Positions 17,103-25,305 of a stretch of DNA of 64,000 bases are shown here, piece after piece; the first letter of the stretch is position 1; each line of letters starts with the position of its first letter. The notes under the pieces are model-generated. The model saw only the letters and a list, made by a program, of their open reading frames with translations, did no database searches and was not told the DNA's origin. The position numbers were made by a program, and so were the translations under genes. The stretch is from Planobispora longispora. Its GTDB lineage: Bacteria > Actinomycetota > Actinomycetes > Streptosporangiales > Streptosporangiaceae. The stretch covers positions 62,001-126,000 of the forward strand of contig NZ_BOOH01000042.1 in assembly GCF_016863135.1 (NCBI RefSeq), written 5' to 3'.

Positions 17103-17864
17103 ATGTCTACCATCCCCGAAGATCATGTCGAGGCCGCAGACCCCTCCGCGTTCAACGACTACGACCGTCTCGCCGAGGGGTACGCGGCCGAGAACGAGAA
17201 CAACCTCCTGAACGCGTACTACGAGCGGCCGGCGATGCTGGAGCTCGCCGGAGACGTGACCGGCCGGCGGATCCTCGACGCCGGCTGCGGCGCGGGTCCC
17301 CTGTTCGCCGCGCTGCGCGATCGGGGCGCCGTCGTGACCGGCGTCGACGCGAGCGCCGGGATGCTGGAGCTGGCCCGGCGGCGGCTGGGCGCCGACGCGG
17401 ACCTGCGGGTGGCCGACCTGGCCGATCCGCTGCCCTTCCCCGACGGCGCGTTCGACGACGTCGTCGCGTCCCTGGTACTGCACTACCTGGAGGACTGGGG
17501 ACCGACGCTGACCGAGTTCCGACGCGTGCTGAGGCCTGGCGGCCGGCTCCTCGTCTCGGTCGACCACCCTTTCGTGATCACCCTCATGCGCCACATGGCC
17601 GGGGAGAAGCCCAGCTATTTCGGAATCCGTAACCGGGTCGAGGAATGGACCATGGGCGGGCAGACCGCCCGGATGAGCTTCTGGGACCGGCCGCTGCACG
17701 AGATGACCGAGGCCTTCATCGCGGCCGGCTTCCGCATCGATGTCATCAGCGAACCGCCGTTCGTGCCGGAGGCCCGCGACCTGTTCCCCGAGCAGTTCAG
17801 CGAGTACGAGCCCACCCGCACGAGGTTCCTGAGCTTCCTGTTCTTCGTTCTCGACGCCGGCTGA
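17103..17864 (+). CDS. class I SAM-dependent methyltransferase
   Basis: This 253-residue cytoplasmic methyltransferase has the SAM-binding loop RRILDAGCGAGPLFAALRDRG (motif I), the acidic loop GVDASAGMLELARRR and FDDVVASLVLHYLEDW (motif IV region). It resembles UbiE/BioC-type enzymes. The start is ATG 17103 or the in-frame ATG 17094, neither with a strong Shine-Dalgarno. The end is followed by three degenerate copies of a TGACGG-containing unit (17856-17899). Substrate unknown. Confidence 0.9.
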   Translation: MSTIPEDHVEAADPSAFNDYDRLAEGYAAENENNLLNAYYERPAMLELAGDVTGRRILDAGCGAGPLFAALRDRGAVVTGVDASAGMLELARRRLGADADLRVADLADPLPFPDGAFDDVVASLVLHYLEDWGPTLTEFRRVLRPGGRLLVSVDHPFVITLMRHMAGEKPSYFGIRNRVEEWTMGGQTARMSFWDRPLHEMTEAFIAAGFRIDVISEPPFVPEARDLFPEQFSEYEPTRTRFLSFLFFVLDAG

Positions 17865-17899
17865 CGGCGCCGCCTGACGGTGTCGGCTGACGGTGCCGG
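17856..17899 (+). repeat. tandem repeats spanning the methyltransferase stop codon
   Basis: Three degenerate copies of a unit like GGCTGACGGCGCC, the first containing the real TGA stop. Part of a pattern seen at several genes in the window. Confidence 0.6.
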
Positions 17900-17912
17900 A
17901 GCGCGGACGGCC

Positions 17913-17945
17913 GAGGGGGTACGGCGCGCGGCGCCGTACCCCCTC
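17913..17945. terminator. bidirectional terminator between methyltransferase and cimA
   Basis: A perfect 15-bp stem (GAGGGGGTACGGCGC) and a 3-nt loop lie between convergent genes. Confidence 0.85.
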
Positions 17946-17969
17946 GTCACAGATTCCCGGACCGGACGC

Positions 17970-19547
17970 TCAGTCCGCGTGGTGGCCCGCCTGGAGCAGC
18001 CCGTAGGTGACGGCCTGCTCCAGGGCCTGCCAGGAGGCCTCGATGATGTTCTCGTCGACGCCGACGGTCGCCCACTCGCCCGTCGCGTCGCTGGAGGTGA
18101 TGAGCACGCGCGTGATCGCGTCGGTGCCGTGGGCGCCCTCCAGGATCCGCACCTTGAAGTCGATCAGCTCGACCTCGGCCAGCTCCGGGTAGAGCCGCTC
18201 CAGCCCCGCCCGCACCGCCTTGTCCAGGGCGTTGACCGGGCCGTTGCCCTCGCCGGTGGCGACGATCCGCTCGCCCTTGGCGTGCAGCTTGACGGTGGCC
18301 TCGCTGATCAGCTCGCCGCCCCGGGTCCGCTCGACGATCACCCGCCAGGACTCGACCGAGAAGTGCCGCCTGCGCTCGCCCGCCACGGTGTCGCGCAGCA
18401 GCAGCTCGAAGGAGGCGTCGGCGGCCTCGAAGGTGTAGCCGCGCGACTCCAGCTCCTTGACCCGCTCCACCAGCTCGCGGGAGGTCTCCGGGGTCAGCTC
18501 GTAGCCCAGCTCGCGTCCCTTGAGCTCGACCGAGGCGCGCCCGGCCATGTCGGAGACCAGCATGCGCATGTCGTTGCCGACCATGGCGGGATCGATGTGC
18601 TGGTAGAGGTTGGGGTCCACCTTGATGGCGCTGGCGTGCAGCCCGGCCTTGTGCGCGAAGGCGGAGACGCCGACGTAGGGGGCGTGGGAGTTCGGGGTGA
18701 CGTTGGTGACCTCGGTGATCGCGTGCGCGATGCGGGTCATGTCGGCCAGCGCCTCCCGCGGGACCAGGTCGAAGCCCCGCTTGAGCTGGAGGTTGGCCAC
18801 GACCGTGAACAGGTTCGCGTTGCCGGAGCGCTCGCCGTAGCCGTTGGCGCAGCCCTGCACGTGGGTGGCGCCCGCCTTGACCGCGGCCAGGGTGTTGGCC
18901 ACCGCGCAGCCGGTGTCGTCGTGGCAGTGGATGCCGACGCGGGCCCCGGTGCCGACCGCCTCGTGGACGACGTCGGCCAGCTCGTCGGGGAGCATCCCGC
19001 CGTTGGTGTCGCACAGCGCGATCACCGAGGCGCCCGCCTCCGCGGCGGTGCGCAGCACCTCCAGCGCGTACGCTGGGTTGGACTTGTAGCCGTCGAAGAA
19101 GTGCTCGGCGTCGAGGAAGACTCGCTGGCCCTCCGCACGGAGGTGAGAGACCGTGTCGCGGATCATCGCGAGGTTCTCCTGGAGAGTCGTGCGGAGGGCC
19201 AGCTCCACGTGCCGGTCGTGGCTCTTGGCGACAAGGGTCACGACCGGCGCGCCGGATTCGCGCAGTGCGGCCACCAGTGGGTCGTCGGCTGCCTTCACAC
19301 CGGCCCGGCGGGTCGCGCCGAACGCGGCGAGCTGCGCGTGCTTCAGGTCGAGCTCTGTTCGAGCCCGCCGGAAGAACTCTGTGTCCTTGGGATTGGCCCC
19401 CGGCCAGCCCCCCTCGATGAAACCGACGCCCAGGCCGTCCAGGTGCCGCGTGATGGCCAGCTTGTCGGCCACCGTGAGGTTGAGGCCCTCCTGCTGGGCC
19501 CCGTCACGGAGCGTCGTGTCGTACACGTGGAAGCGGTCGTCGGTCAT
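17970..19547 (-). CDS. cimA: (R)-citramalate synthase
   Basis: CimA condenses acetyl-CoA and pyruvate to citramalate, a threonine-independent route to 2-oxobutyrate and isoleucine. The 525-residue protein has the HMGL-like catalytic start YDTTLRDGAQQEG, the metal-binding HCHDDTGCAVANTL and GCANGYGERSGNANL, plus a C-terminal LeuA-dimer regulatory domain (residues about 390-525). This domain order and length are typical of the CimA branch rather than LeuA. ATG 19547 follows AAGGAG. The gene is preceded by an attenuator leader with a Leu/Ile peptide. It could be confused with leuA, but the N-terminus and motif set favour citramalate synthase. Confidence 0.92.
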   Translation of the reverse strand: MTDDRFHVYDTTLRDGAQQEGLNLTVADKLAITRHLDGLGVGFIEGGWPGANPKDTEFFRRARTELDLKHAQLAAFGATRRAGVKAADDPLVAALRESGAPVVTLVAKSHDRHVELALRTTLQENLAMIRDTVSHLRAEGQRVFLDAEHFFDGYKSNPAYALEVLRTAAEAGASVIALCDTNGGMLPDELADVVHEAVGTGARVGIHCHDDTGCAVANTLAAVKAGATHVQGCANGYGERSGNANLFTVVANLQLKRGFDLVPREALADMTRIAHAITEVTNVTPNSHAPYVGVSAFAHKAGLHASAIKVDPNLYQHIDPAMVGNDMRMLVSDMAGRASVELKGRELGYELTPETSRELVERVKELESRGYTFEAADASFELLLRDTVAGERRRHFSVESWRVIVERTRGGELISEATVKLHAKGERIVATGEGNGPVNALDKAVRAGLERLYPELAEVELIDFKVRILEGAHGTDAITRVLITSSDATGEWATVGVDENIIEASWQALEQAVTYGLLQAGHHAD

Positions 19548-19600
19548 TCGGTGTCTCCTTCGCGGTCCGATGTCTCGCCGCGCGCTCATTTCGGCCTGAG

Positions 19601-19635
19601 AAACAAGAAAGACCCCTCACGGACGTGAGAGGTCT
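19601..19635 (-). terminator. attenuator terminator in the cimA leader
   Basis: The minus-strand RNA forms a 10-12 bp stem (AGACCTCTCACG with CGTGAGGGGTCT, one G-U pair), followed by TTTCTTGTTTCTC. It lies about 60 bases before the cimA start and after a leader peptide, so it is a conditional, not a gene-end, terminator. Confidence 0.85.
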
Positions 19636-19669
19636 GCGCGCCGGCGGTGTCCCTTGTCAGCCGGCGCGC
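19636..19669 (-). promoter_or_regulatory. GC-rich hairpin overlapping end of cimA leader peptide
   Basis: A perfect 10-bp inverted repeat (GCGCGCCGGC, 19636-19645 with 19660-19669) includes the last Arg-Ala-Gly codons of the leader peptide and ends immediately before the terminator stem. It is the expected pause hairpin/antiterminator competitor of ribosome-mediated attenuation. Confidence 0.7.
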
Positions 19670-19698
19670 CTGCCGATAATGAGCAGACCATAGAACAT
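19657..19698 (-). CDS. cimA leader peptide (Leu-Leu-Ile-Ile)
   Basis: A 13-codon reading frame, MFYGLLIIGRRAG then TGA, sits between a putative promoter and a hairpin/terminator pair. Two Leu and two Ile codons lie in a row, then GRRAG encoded by the arm of the hairpin. Slow decoding when branched-chain amino acids are scarce would stall the ribosome before the hairpin. No Shine-Dalgarno is visible; a -10-like CAGACT about 10 bases upstream suggests a leaderless or near-leaderless transcript, as for the ilvB leader in this window. Confidence 0.75.
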   Translation of the reverse strand: MFYGLLIIGRRAG

Positions 19699-19848
19699 GA
19701 TGCGTTGAAGTCTGCCACACGCCGACACCATCTGACACATCGGTCTCAGGATCCGAGATGTACGGCGTGGCGACGGAGAGACACCGACCGGCGACACGGA
19801 GCCACCCCGCTGCAGGGAAACGATGGTCAACCTACGACAATGGGCTGT

Positions 19849-20502
19849 ATGAAGGCGACTTACCTCGAACCGGCCATCGGACAGTACCTGCTGGCGCACA
19901 GCACGCCGCCCGACGACCTGCTCGACGCCCTGACCGTGGAGACCCGCGAGGTCACCGGCGATCGCGCCGGCATGCAGATCACACCCGACCAGGGCCGCTT
20001 CCTGACGATGATCACCCAGGTGGCCCGCGCCCGGAACGTCGTGGAGGTAGGCACCTTCACCGGATACTCGGCCATCTGCCTGGCCCGCGCCCTGCCCCCG
20101 CGCGGCAGGCTCCACTGCTTCGACATCAGCGAGGAGTGGACCTCGATCGCCCGGCGCTACTGGGAGAAGGCGGGGGTCGCGGGCCGCATCGTGCTGCGGC
20201 TCGGCCCGGCCGTCGAGCGTCTCAAGGACCTGCCCCTCGTCCCCGCCGTCGACCTGGCCTTCATCGACGCGGACAAGGAGAACTACGGCGTCTACTACGA
20301 GATGCTCATGACGCACCTGGCCCCGGGCGGGCTGATGCTGGTCGACAACACCCTGTGGAAGGGGAAGGTGGCCCACCCGTCCGAGCGCGACGAGACCACC
20401 AAGGCGATCCGCGAGTTCAACGACATGGTCGCCGCCGACCACCGGGTCACCTCGATCATGCTTCCCATCGCCGACGGGCTGACCATGATCCGGAAGCACT
20501 GA
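19849..20502 (+). CDS. CCoAOMT-type O-methyltransferase
   Basis: This 217-residue class I methyltransferase is of the catechol/caffeoyl-CoA O-methyltransferase family. SAM motif I is ARNVVEVGTFTGYSAICLAR; metal and substrate residues are in DLAFIDADKENYGVYYE and LMLVDNTLWKGKV. The start is ATG 19849, with an in-frame ATG at 19840. No Shine-Dalgarno precedes either. It is divergent from cimA. The acceptor is unknown; homologues are widespread single genes in actinobacteria. Confidence 0.92.
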   Translation: MKATYLEPAIGQYLLAHSTPPDDLLDALTVETREVTGDRAGMQITPDQGRFLTMITQVARARNVVEVGTFTGYSAICLARALPPRGRLHCFDISEEWTSIARRYWEKAGVAGRIVLRLGPAVERLKDLPLVPAVDLAFIDADKENYGVYYEMLMTHLAPGGLMLVDNTLWKGKVAHPSERDETTKAIREFNDMVAADHRVTSIMLPIADGLTMIRKH

Positions 20503-20542
20503 GGGAAGACCCTCCGGACGAGGGCGACCTCTCCGGCGGACG

Positions 20543-20606
20543 CGGAGCGGGTCGCCCTCCCGGAGAGCCGGAGCGGGTCGCCCCCGGGGAAGAGCCGGAG
20601 CGGGTC
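20543..20606 (-). repeat. tandem repeats abutting the ilvE stop codon
   Basis: Three copies of CGGAGCGGGTC start at 20543, 20569 and 20596 (spacing 26 and 27). The last copy contains part of the ilvE stop codon. They fill the short gap between the O-methyltransferase and ilvE. Confidence 0.7.
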
Positions 20607-21699
20607 AGCAGAGCTTGTGGACCCAGCCGTGCGGGTCGGGGCGGGTGCCGTACTGGATGCCCGTCAGCTCCTCGCGGATGCGCCGGGTGACCTCGCCCTG
20701 GGTGCCGTCGCCGACCGCCCAGGCGCGGTCGGCGCCCTTGACCGCTCCGACCGGGGTGACGACCGCGGCGGTGCCGCAGGCGAAGACCTCGGTGAGCTCG
20801 CCGGACTCGCAGCCCTCCTGCCACTCCTCGATCGAGATGCGGCCCTCCTCGGCCTTGAGGCCCAGGTCGCCGGCCAGGGTGAGGATCGAGTCGCGGGTGA
20901 TGCCGGGCAGCAGGGTGCCGGTGAGGGCGGGGGTGAGCAGGCGGTCGCCGAAGACGAAGAACAGGTTCATCCCGCCCATCTCCTCGACGTACCGGTGCTC
21001 GTGGGCGTCCAGCCAGACCACCTGGTCGCAGCCCTGCTCGACGGCCTGGCGCTGGGCCACGAAGGCCGCGGCGTAGTTGCCGCCGCACTTGGCGAAGCCG
21101 GTGCCGCCGGGGGCCGCCCGGGTGTACTCGGTGGAGAGCCAGACCGAGACCGCCTTGCCGCCGCCGAAGTAGGCGGCGGCCGGGGAGGCGATCACCATGT
21201 ACTTGTAGGTCTTCGAGGGATAGTTGACGCCGAGCGCGGGCTGCGTCGCGATCATGAAGGGGCGCAGGTAGAGGCTGTGCCCCTCGGTCGTGGGCACCCA
21301 CTCCCGATCGGTCTGGACGAGCAGCTCCAGCGACTCGACGAACGCCTCCTCGGGCAGCTCGGGCATGGCCATGCGCGCCGCGGAGACGTTGAAGCGGGCG
21401 GCGTTGGCGTACGGCCGGAACGACGCGATCGCGCCGCCCCCCTGCCGGTAGGCCTTCAGCCCCTCGAACAGCTCCTGGGCGTAGTGGAAGACCGAGGTCG
21501 CCGGGTCGAGGCTGAGCGGGCCGTACGGCATCAGCCGGGCGTCGTGCCAGCCGCGGCCCTCGGTGTAGTCGATCGAGATCATGTGGTCGGTGAAGACCTG
21601 CCCGAACCCGGGGCTCGCCAGTACCTGCTCGCGCTCGGCCGAGGTGCGAGCATGGTCGGAGAGCTGCACGTCGAAGCTGAGCTTCTGAGCAGTGGTCAT
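20605..21699 (-). CDS. ilvE: branched-chain amino acid aminotransferase
   Basis: IlvE transaminates 2-oxo acids to Leu, Ile and Val using glutamate and PLP. The 364-residue class IV aminotransferase carries the PLP-lysine context [19 protein letters not shown], the substrate loop [14 protein letters not shown] and the late [12 protein letters not shown]. The ATG at 21699 ([13 protein letters not shown]) has AAGGAT upstream. Length is typical of actinobacterial IlvE. It lies downstream of leuB with a terminator between, so it has its own promoter; an 18-bp palindrome, GTCCAT-N6-ATGGAC, lies at 21738-21755. Confidence 0.97.
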   Translation of the reverse strand: MTTAQKLSFDVQLSDHARTSAEREQVLASPGFGQVFTDHMISIDYTEGRGWHDARLMPYGPLSLDPATSVFHYAQELFEGLKAYRQGGGAIASFRPYANAARFNVSAARMAMPELPEEAFVESLELLVQTDREWVPTTEGHSLYLRPFMIATQPALGVNYPSKTYKYMVIASPAAAYFGGGKAVSVWLSTEYTRAAPGGTGFAKCGGNYAAAFVAQRQAVEQGCDQVVWLDAHEHRYVEEMGGMNLFFVFGDRLLTPALTGTLLPGITRDSILTLAGDLGLKAEEGRISIEEWQEGCESGELTEVFACGTAAVVTPVGAVKGADRAWAVGDGTQGEVTRRIREELTGIQYGTRPDPHGWVHKLC

Positions 21700-21737
21700 G
21701 ACGGAGATCCTTCTCTTCGTGGCGGGTCTACCCTTTA

Positions 21738-21755
21738 GTCCATTCTGCGATGGAC
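21738..21755. promoter_or_regulatory. operator-like palindrome upstream of ilvE
   Basis: A perfect 6-bp inverted repeat, GTCCAT and ATGGAC with a 6-nt spacer, lies 39 bp before the ilvE start. A looser relative (CCAT-N8-ATGG, 22972-22987) precedes leuB. The binding protein is unknown. Confidence 0.4.
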
Positions 21756-21824
21756 CGGGTAACGGGAAACTACTGCATCGGGACGGGTGCCCGGCAGAGG
21801 CCGGAATGTGCCCTGATACGCGAA

Positions 21825-21863
21825 GACGCGCCCGGTGGCTCGCTGTGAGCCGCCGGGCGCGTC
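21825..21863 (-). terminator. terminator after leuB
   Basis: A 17-bp stem with one mismatch (a G-U pair in RNA) and loop GCTGT lies 25 bp after leuB. It separates leuB from ilvE transcription. Confidence 0.8.
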
Positions 21864-21887
21864 GGAAGTGTCGGGAGTGGCGGCTCG

Positions 21888-22934
21888 TCAGCCGGCTACT
21901 CGGGCGGTGATGTCGTCGCCGATCTCGTGGGTGGTCCGGGCGGTCCAGTTGGTCTGCCGCTCCAGCAGGTCGTCGGCGACGGCCTGCTCGACCCGGGCGG
22001 CCTCCTCGGCCAGGCCCAGGTGGTCCAGGAGCATGGCGACCGACAGGATCGTGGCGGTCGGGTCGGCCTTGCCCTGGCCGGCGATGTCGGGGGCGCTGCC
22101 GTGGACCGGCTCGAACATGCTCGGCGCGGTGCGGTCGGGGTTGATGTTGCCGCTGGCCGCCCGGCCGATGCCGCCGGCGACGGCCGCGCCGATGTCGGTG
22201 ATGATGTCGCCGAAGAGGTTGTCGGTGACGATCACGTCGAACCGCTCGGGCTGCGTGATGAAGAACATCGAGGCCGCGTCCACGTGGCAGTAGTCGGTCT
22301 GCACGTCGGGGTACTCCAGGGCGACGCGGTCGACCGTGCGGGCCCACAGGTCGCCCGCGAAGGTCAGCACGTTGGTCTTGTGGACCAGCGTCAGCTTCTT
22401 GCGGGGGCGGGCGAGCGCCTGCTCGAAGGCGTAGCGGACGACGCGCTCGACGCCGAAGGCGGTGTTCAGCGACTCCTGGGTGGCGACCTCGTGCGGCGTG
22501 CCGCGGCGCAGCACGCCGCCGGCCCCGGCGTAGAGGCTCTCGGTGCCCTCGCGGACGACGATCATGTCGATGTCCTCGGCCCGGGACTTGGCCAGCGGGG
22601 TCTCCACGCCGGGGAAGAGCTTGACCGGGCGGAGGTTCACGTAGTGGTCGAGCTCGAAGCGGAGCCTGAGCAGCAGGTCGCGCTCCAGCACGCCCGGCGG
22701 CACGCTGGGGTCGCCGATCGCGCCGAGCAGGATGGCGTCGTATCCGCGCAGCTCGTCCAGGACGGCGTCGGGGAGGGTCTCGCCGGTGCGGTGGTACCGC
22801 TTGGCTCCGAGATCGTAGGTGGTGGTCTCCAGCTTGGCGCCCACCGCGTCGAGGACCTTCAGGCCCTCGGTGACGACCTCGACCCCGATCCCGTCGCCGG
22901 GGATGACTGCCAGACGAATGTTGCGCGAATCCAT
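21888..22934 (-). CDS. leuB: 3-isopropylmalate dehydrogenase
   Basis: LeuB oxidatively decarboxylates 3-isopropylmalate with NAD. This 348-residue beta-decarboxylating dehydrogenase opens [19 protein letters not shown] and has the Arg-rich substrate loop [19 protein letters not shown], and the metal-binding [18 protein letters not shown]. Length fits the short actinobacterial type. ATG at 22934 with a weak GGTAGGG upstream. A 9-bp palindrome ATCTCAGAT (22974-22982) sits in the promoter area. Confidence 0.97.
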   Translation of the reverse strand: MDSRNIRLAVIPGDGIGVEVVTEGLKVLDAVGAKLETTTYDLGAKRYHRTGETLPDAVLDELRGYDAILLGAIGDPSVPPGVLERDLLLRLRFELDHYVNLRPVKLFPGVETPLAKSRAEDIDMIVVREGTESLYAGAGGVLRRGTPHEVATQESLNTAFGVERVVRYAFEQALARPRKKLTLVHKTNVLTFAGDLWARTVDRVALEYPDVQTDYCHVDAASMFFITQPERFDVIVTDNLFGDIITDIGAAVAGGIGRAASGNINPDRTAPSMFEPVHGSAPDIAGQGKADPTATILSVAMLLDHLGLAEEAARVEQAVADDLLERQTNWTARTTHEIGDDITARVAG

Positions 22935-23000
22935 GCGGGCACCCTACCGTCCCGTCTCGTCTATCGGATACCCATCTCAGATTATGGACATTTCGCCGGT

Positions 23001-23111
23001 CTAGCGGGCGGACTCCCCGCCGTTGTCGCGCCGGTCCAGCGCGGTCTGCAGCGCGTCGGCGGCCTCGTCCTTGGCGTCGTCGGAACGGTTCCAGGGATAC
23101 ATGTCATACAT
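23001..23111 (-). CDS. 36-residue acidic small protein upstream of leuB
   Basis: A 36-codon reading frame, beginning [20 protein letters not shown] and ending [13 protein letters not shown], sits 66 bp before leuB. It is hydrophilic with a short predicted amphipathic helix in the middle. The composition is non-random and the frame is G/C-ending at third positions. GAGACGAGAT lies at Shine-Dalgarno distance. I think it resembles small hypothetical proteins seen in other actinomycetes, from memory only. No function is known; it is too short in Leu/Ile/Val codons (one Leu pair only) to be an attenuator peptide for leuB. Confidence 0.55.
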   Translation of the reverse strand: MYDMYPWNRSDDAKDEAADALQTALDRRDNGGESAR

Positions 23112-23430
23112 GGCGATCTCGTCTCGTGTCGCATGGGAGCAGGGGGGGAGATGGTCCGGATCTCCGGTCGCGGATCCGGACCGGGCCTGATGTCGCGGGC
23201 CCGGGTCACGGACCGGCGAGGAGGACTTACGGCCAGGACGCGCCACCGCACCGCGGCGGGCTCCCGGCCTGCCCTGTCAGGCCCCGCCGCGGCAGGTAAT
23301 GAGTACGAGAACCTGGCGCATTTGTCCCAGGTTACCTGGTCGCCGGAACGTCGTCTCGCCCGCCGTCCCGGTTTCCCACATGATGAGACGGCCGCCGTCC
23401 CGCGGGGCGGGGCGGCGGCCGTACGGAGAA
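23112..23430. other. intergenic region upstream of the small protein, no gene seen
   Basis: About 320 bp between the serA terminator and the 36-residue gene. It contains an imperfect palindromic AACCTGGC / CCAGGTTACCTGG area at 23310-23340 and no convincing coding frame. Confidence 0.5.
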
Positions 23431-23472
23431 GCGGAGCAGGGGCGGAGCCTGAACGCTCCGCCCCTGCTCCGC
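23431..23472 (-). terminator. terminator of serA
   Basis: A perfect 18-bp stem (GCGGAGCAGGGGCGGAGC and its complement) with a 6-nt loop lies 28 bp after the serA stop. Confidence 0.9.
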
Positions 23473-23500
23473 CCGATGTCTTCCCGGGAGTGCCGGAGGG

Positions 23501-25090
23501 TCAGTCCGTCAGGTCCACCGAGCGGCCGCTCTCGGCGCCGATCTCGGCGACGATCTGCTCGACCACCTCGGCCGGGATGGCGCTGTCGACGGTCAGGGCG
23601 ATGAGGGCCTTGCCGCCCTTGGCGTCCCGGGACACCTGCATCGAGGCGATGTTGATGCCGTGGTCGCCGAGGATGCGGCCGACCACGCCGACGACGCCGG
23701 GCCGGTCGGAGTAGGCGAAGAACGACAGGTGGTCGGTCGGCTCGATCTCCATCTCGTAGCCGTTGACCTCGACGATCTTCGTGATCTGACGCGGGCCGGA
23801 CAGCGTGCCCGAGACCGAGACCGTACGGCCGTCGGCCAGGACGCCGCGGACGGTGACGACGTTGCGCCAGTCGGGGCTCTCGGAGCTGGTGACCAGTTCC
23901 ACGGTCACGCCGCGGTCCTTGGCCAGGAGCGGGGCGTTGACGTAGGTGACGGAGTCCTCGACGACGTCGGTGAAGACGCCCTTGAGCGCGGCCAGCTCCA
24001 GCACCCGGACGTCCTCGGCGGCGATCTCGCCGCGGACCTCGACGTCGAGCTTGGTGGCGACCTCGCCCGCGAGGGCGGTGAAGACCCGGCCGAGCTTCTC
24101 GGCCAGCGGCAGGCCCGGCTTGACGTCCTCGGCGACGGCGCCGCCCTGGACGTTGACCGCGTCCGGCACGAACTCCCCGGCCAGGGCGAGCTTCACGCTC
24201 CGCGCGACCTGGGTGCCGGCCTTCTCCTGGGCCTCGTGGGTGGAGGCGCCCAGGTGCGGGGTGACGACGACCTGGTCCAGCTCGAACAGCGGGCTGTCGG
24301 TGACGGGCTCCTTGGGGAACACGTCGATGCCGGCGCCGGCGACCCGGCCCTCCTTGATCGCGGAGTAGAGGGCGTTCTCGTCGATGATGCCGCCGCGCGC
24401 GACGTTGATCAGGCGGACCGACGGCTTGACGATCTGCAGTTCCTTCTCGCCGATGAGCCCGATGGTCTCCTTGGACTTGGGCAGGTGCACCGTGATGAAG
24501 TCCGCCTCGCGCAGGGCCTCCTCCAGCGACACCAGGCGCACGCCCATCTGCGCGGCGCGGGCCGGCTGCAGGTAGGGGTCGTAGGCGATCAGCTCGACGC
24601 CGAACGGCTGCAGGCGCTGGGCGACCAGCTGGCCGATCTTGCCGAGGCCGAGGATGGCGACGACCTTCTCGTCGAGCTCCACGCCGGTGTACTTCGAGCG
24701 CTTCCACTCGCCGCCCTTGAGCGCGGCGTGCGCCTGCGCGACGTTGCGGGCGGAGGCGAGGATCAGTGCGACGGTGTGCTCGGCGGCGCTGGTGATGTTG
24801 GAGGTGGGCGCGTTGACGACCATGACGCCCGCCTTGGTGGCGGCCTCCACGTCCACGTTGTCCAGGCCGACGCCGGCGCGGGCGACGACGCGGAGCCTGG
24901 GCGCGTGGGCGACGGCCTCGGCGTCCACCTGGGTGGCGCTGCGCACGATGAGCGCGTCCACGTCGGCGAGGGCGGGCAGGAACTGGGCGCGGTCGGCGCC
25001 GTCGGTGTGGCGGACCTCGAAGTCCGCGCCCAGGACCGCGAGACCGGCCTCGGAGAGTTCCTCTGCGACCAGTACGACGGGCTTGTTCAC
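23501..25090 (-). CDS. serA: D-3-phosphoglycerate dehydrogenase
   Basis: SerA catalyses the first step of serine synthesis. The 529-residue protein is the long actinobacterial type. It has a substrate/NAD core (residues 1-310; LGLGKIGQLVAQRLQPFG is the Rossmann loop; Arg, Glu and His catalytic contexts in INVARGGIIDE and VVTPHLGASTHEAQ), an intervening ASB domain (about 320-450) and a C-terminal ACT domain (about 455-529; HLSFFAYSDRPGVVGVVGRI) for serine feedback. The GTG start at 25090 follows AAGGAA and gives MNKPVVLVAEELSEAG. A 14-bp perfect palindrome lies 60 bp upstream. Confidence 0.97.
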   Translation of the reverse strand: MNKPVVLVAEELSEAGLAVLGADFEVRHTDGADRAQFLPALADVDALIVRSATQVDAEAVAHAPRLRVVARAGVGLDNVDVEAATKAGVMVVNAPTSNITSAAEHTVALILASARNVAQAHAALKGGEWKRSKYTGVELDEKVVAILGLGKIGQLVAQRLQPFGVELIAYDPYLQPARAAQMGVRLVSLEEALREADFITVHLPKSKETIGLIGEKELQIVKPSVRLINVARGGIIDENALYSAIKEGRVAGAGIDVFPKEPVTDSPLFELDQVVVTPHLGASTHEAQEKAGTQVARSVKLALAGEFVPDAVNVQGGAVAEDVKPGLPLAEKLGRVFTALAGEVATKLDVEVRGEIAAEDVRVLELAALKGVFTDVVEDSVTYVNAPLLAKDRGVTVELVTSSESPDWRNVVTVRGVLADGRTVSVSGTLSGPRQITKIVEVNGYEMEIEPTDHLSFFAYSDRPGVVGVVGRILGDHGINIASMQVSRDAKGGKALIALTVDSAIPAEVVEQIVAEIGAESGRSVDLTD

Positions 25091-25146
25091 TGGCGTTTCC
25101 TTTTGAGACGGGAAGGGCTGCACGGACCTCAGGCAGTCTATAGGCG

Positions 25147-25166
25147 CTTGTGAACGCGTTCACGAG
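25147..25166. promoter_or_regulatory. palindromic operator in the serA / sseB-like divergent region
   Basis: GTGAACGCGTTCAC (25150-25163) is a perfect 14-bp palindrome; extending to 20 bp leaves one mismatched pair. Its centre lies 67 bp before serA and 150 bp before the divergent gene. The CG-centred symmetry is LacI- or GntR-like. Confidence 0.55.
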
Positions 25167-25305
25167 TGTCCCGCGATCCGAGACGGGCGCGCGTCGTACC
25201 CCTTCCCACTCAATCTCATGCCTGGAACCTTGAAGTTGGTATTGCTTGCGACAAATCTTCACGATTACCCTCATAAGCCGTGGTCCTCTACCTATCGTTC
25301 GTCAT

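Noticed and set aside
19601..19760. T-box riboswitch in the cimA leader
   Set aside because: No specifier stem or T-box sequence was found and the leader is short; a translated Leu/Ile peptide plus hairpins explains it better.
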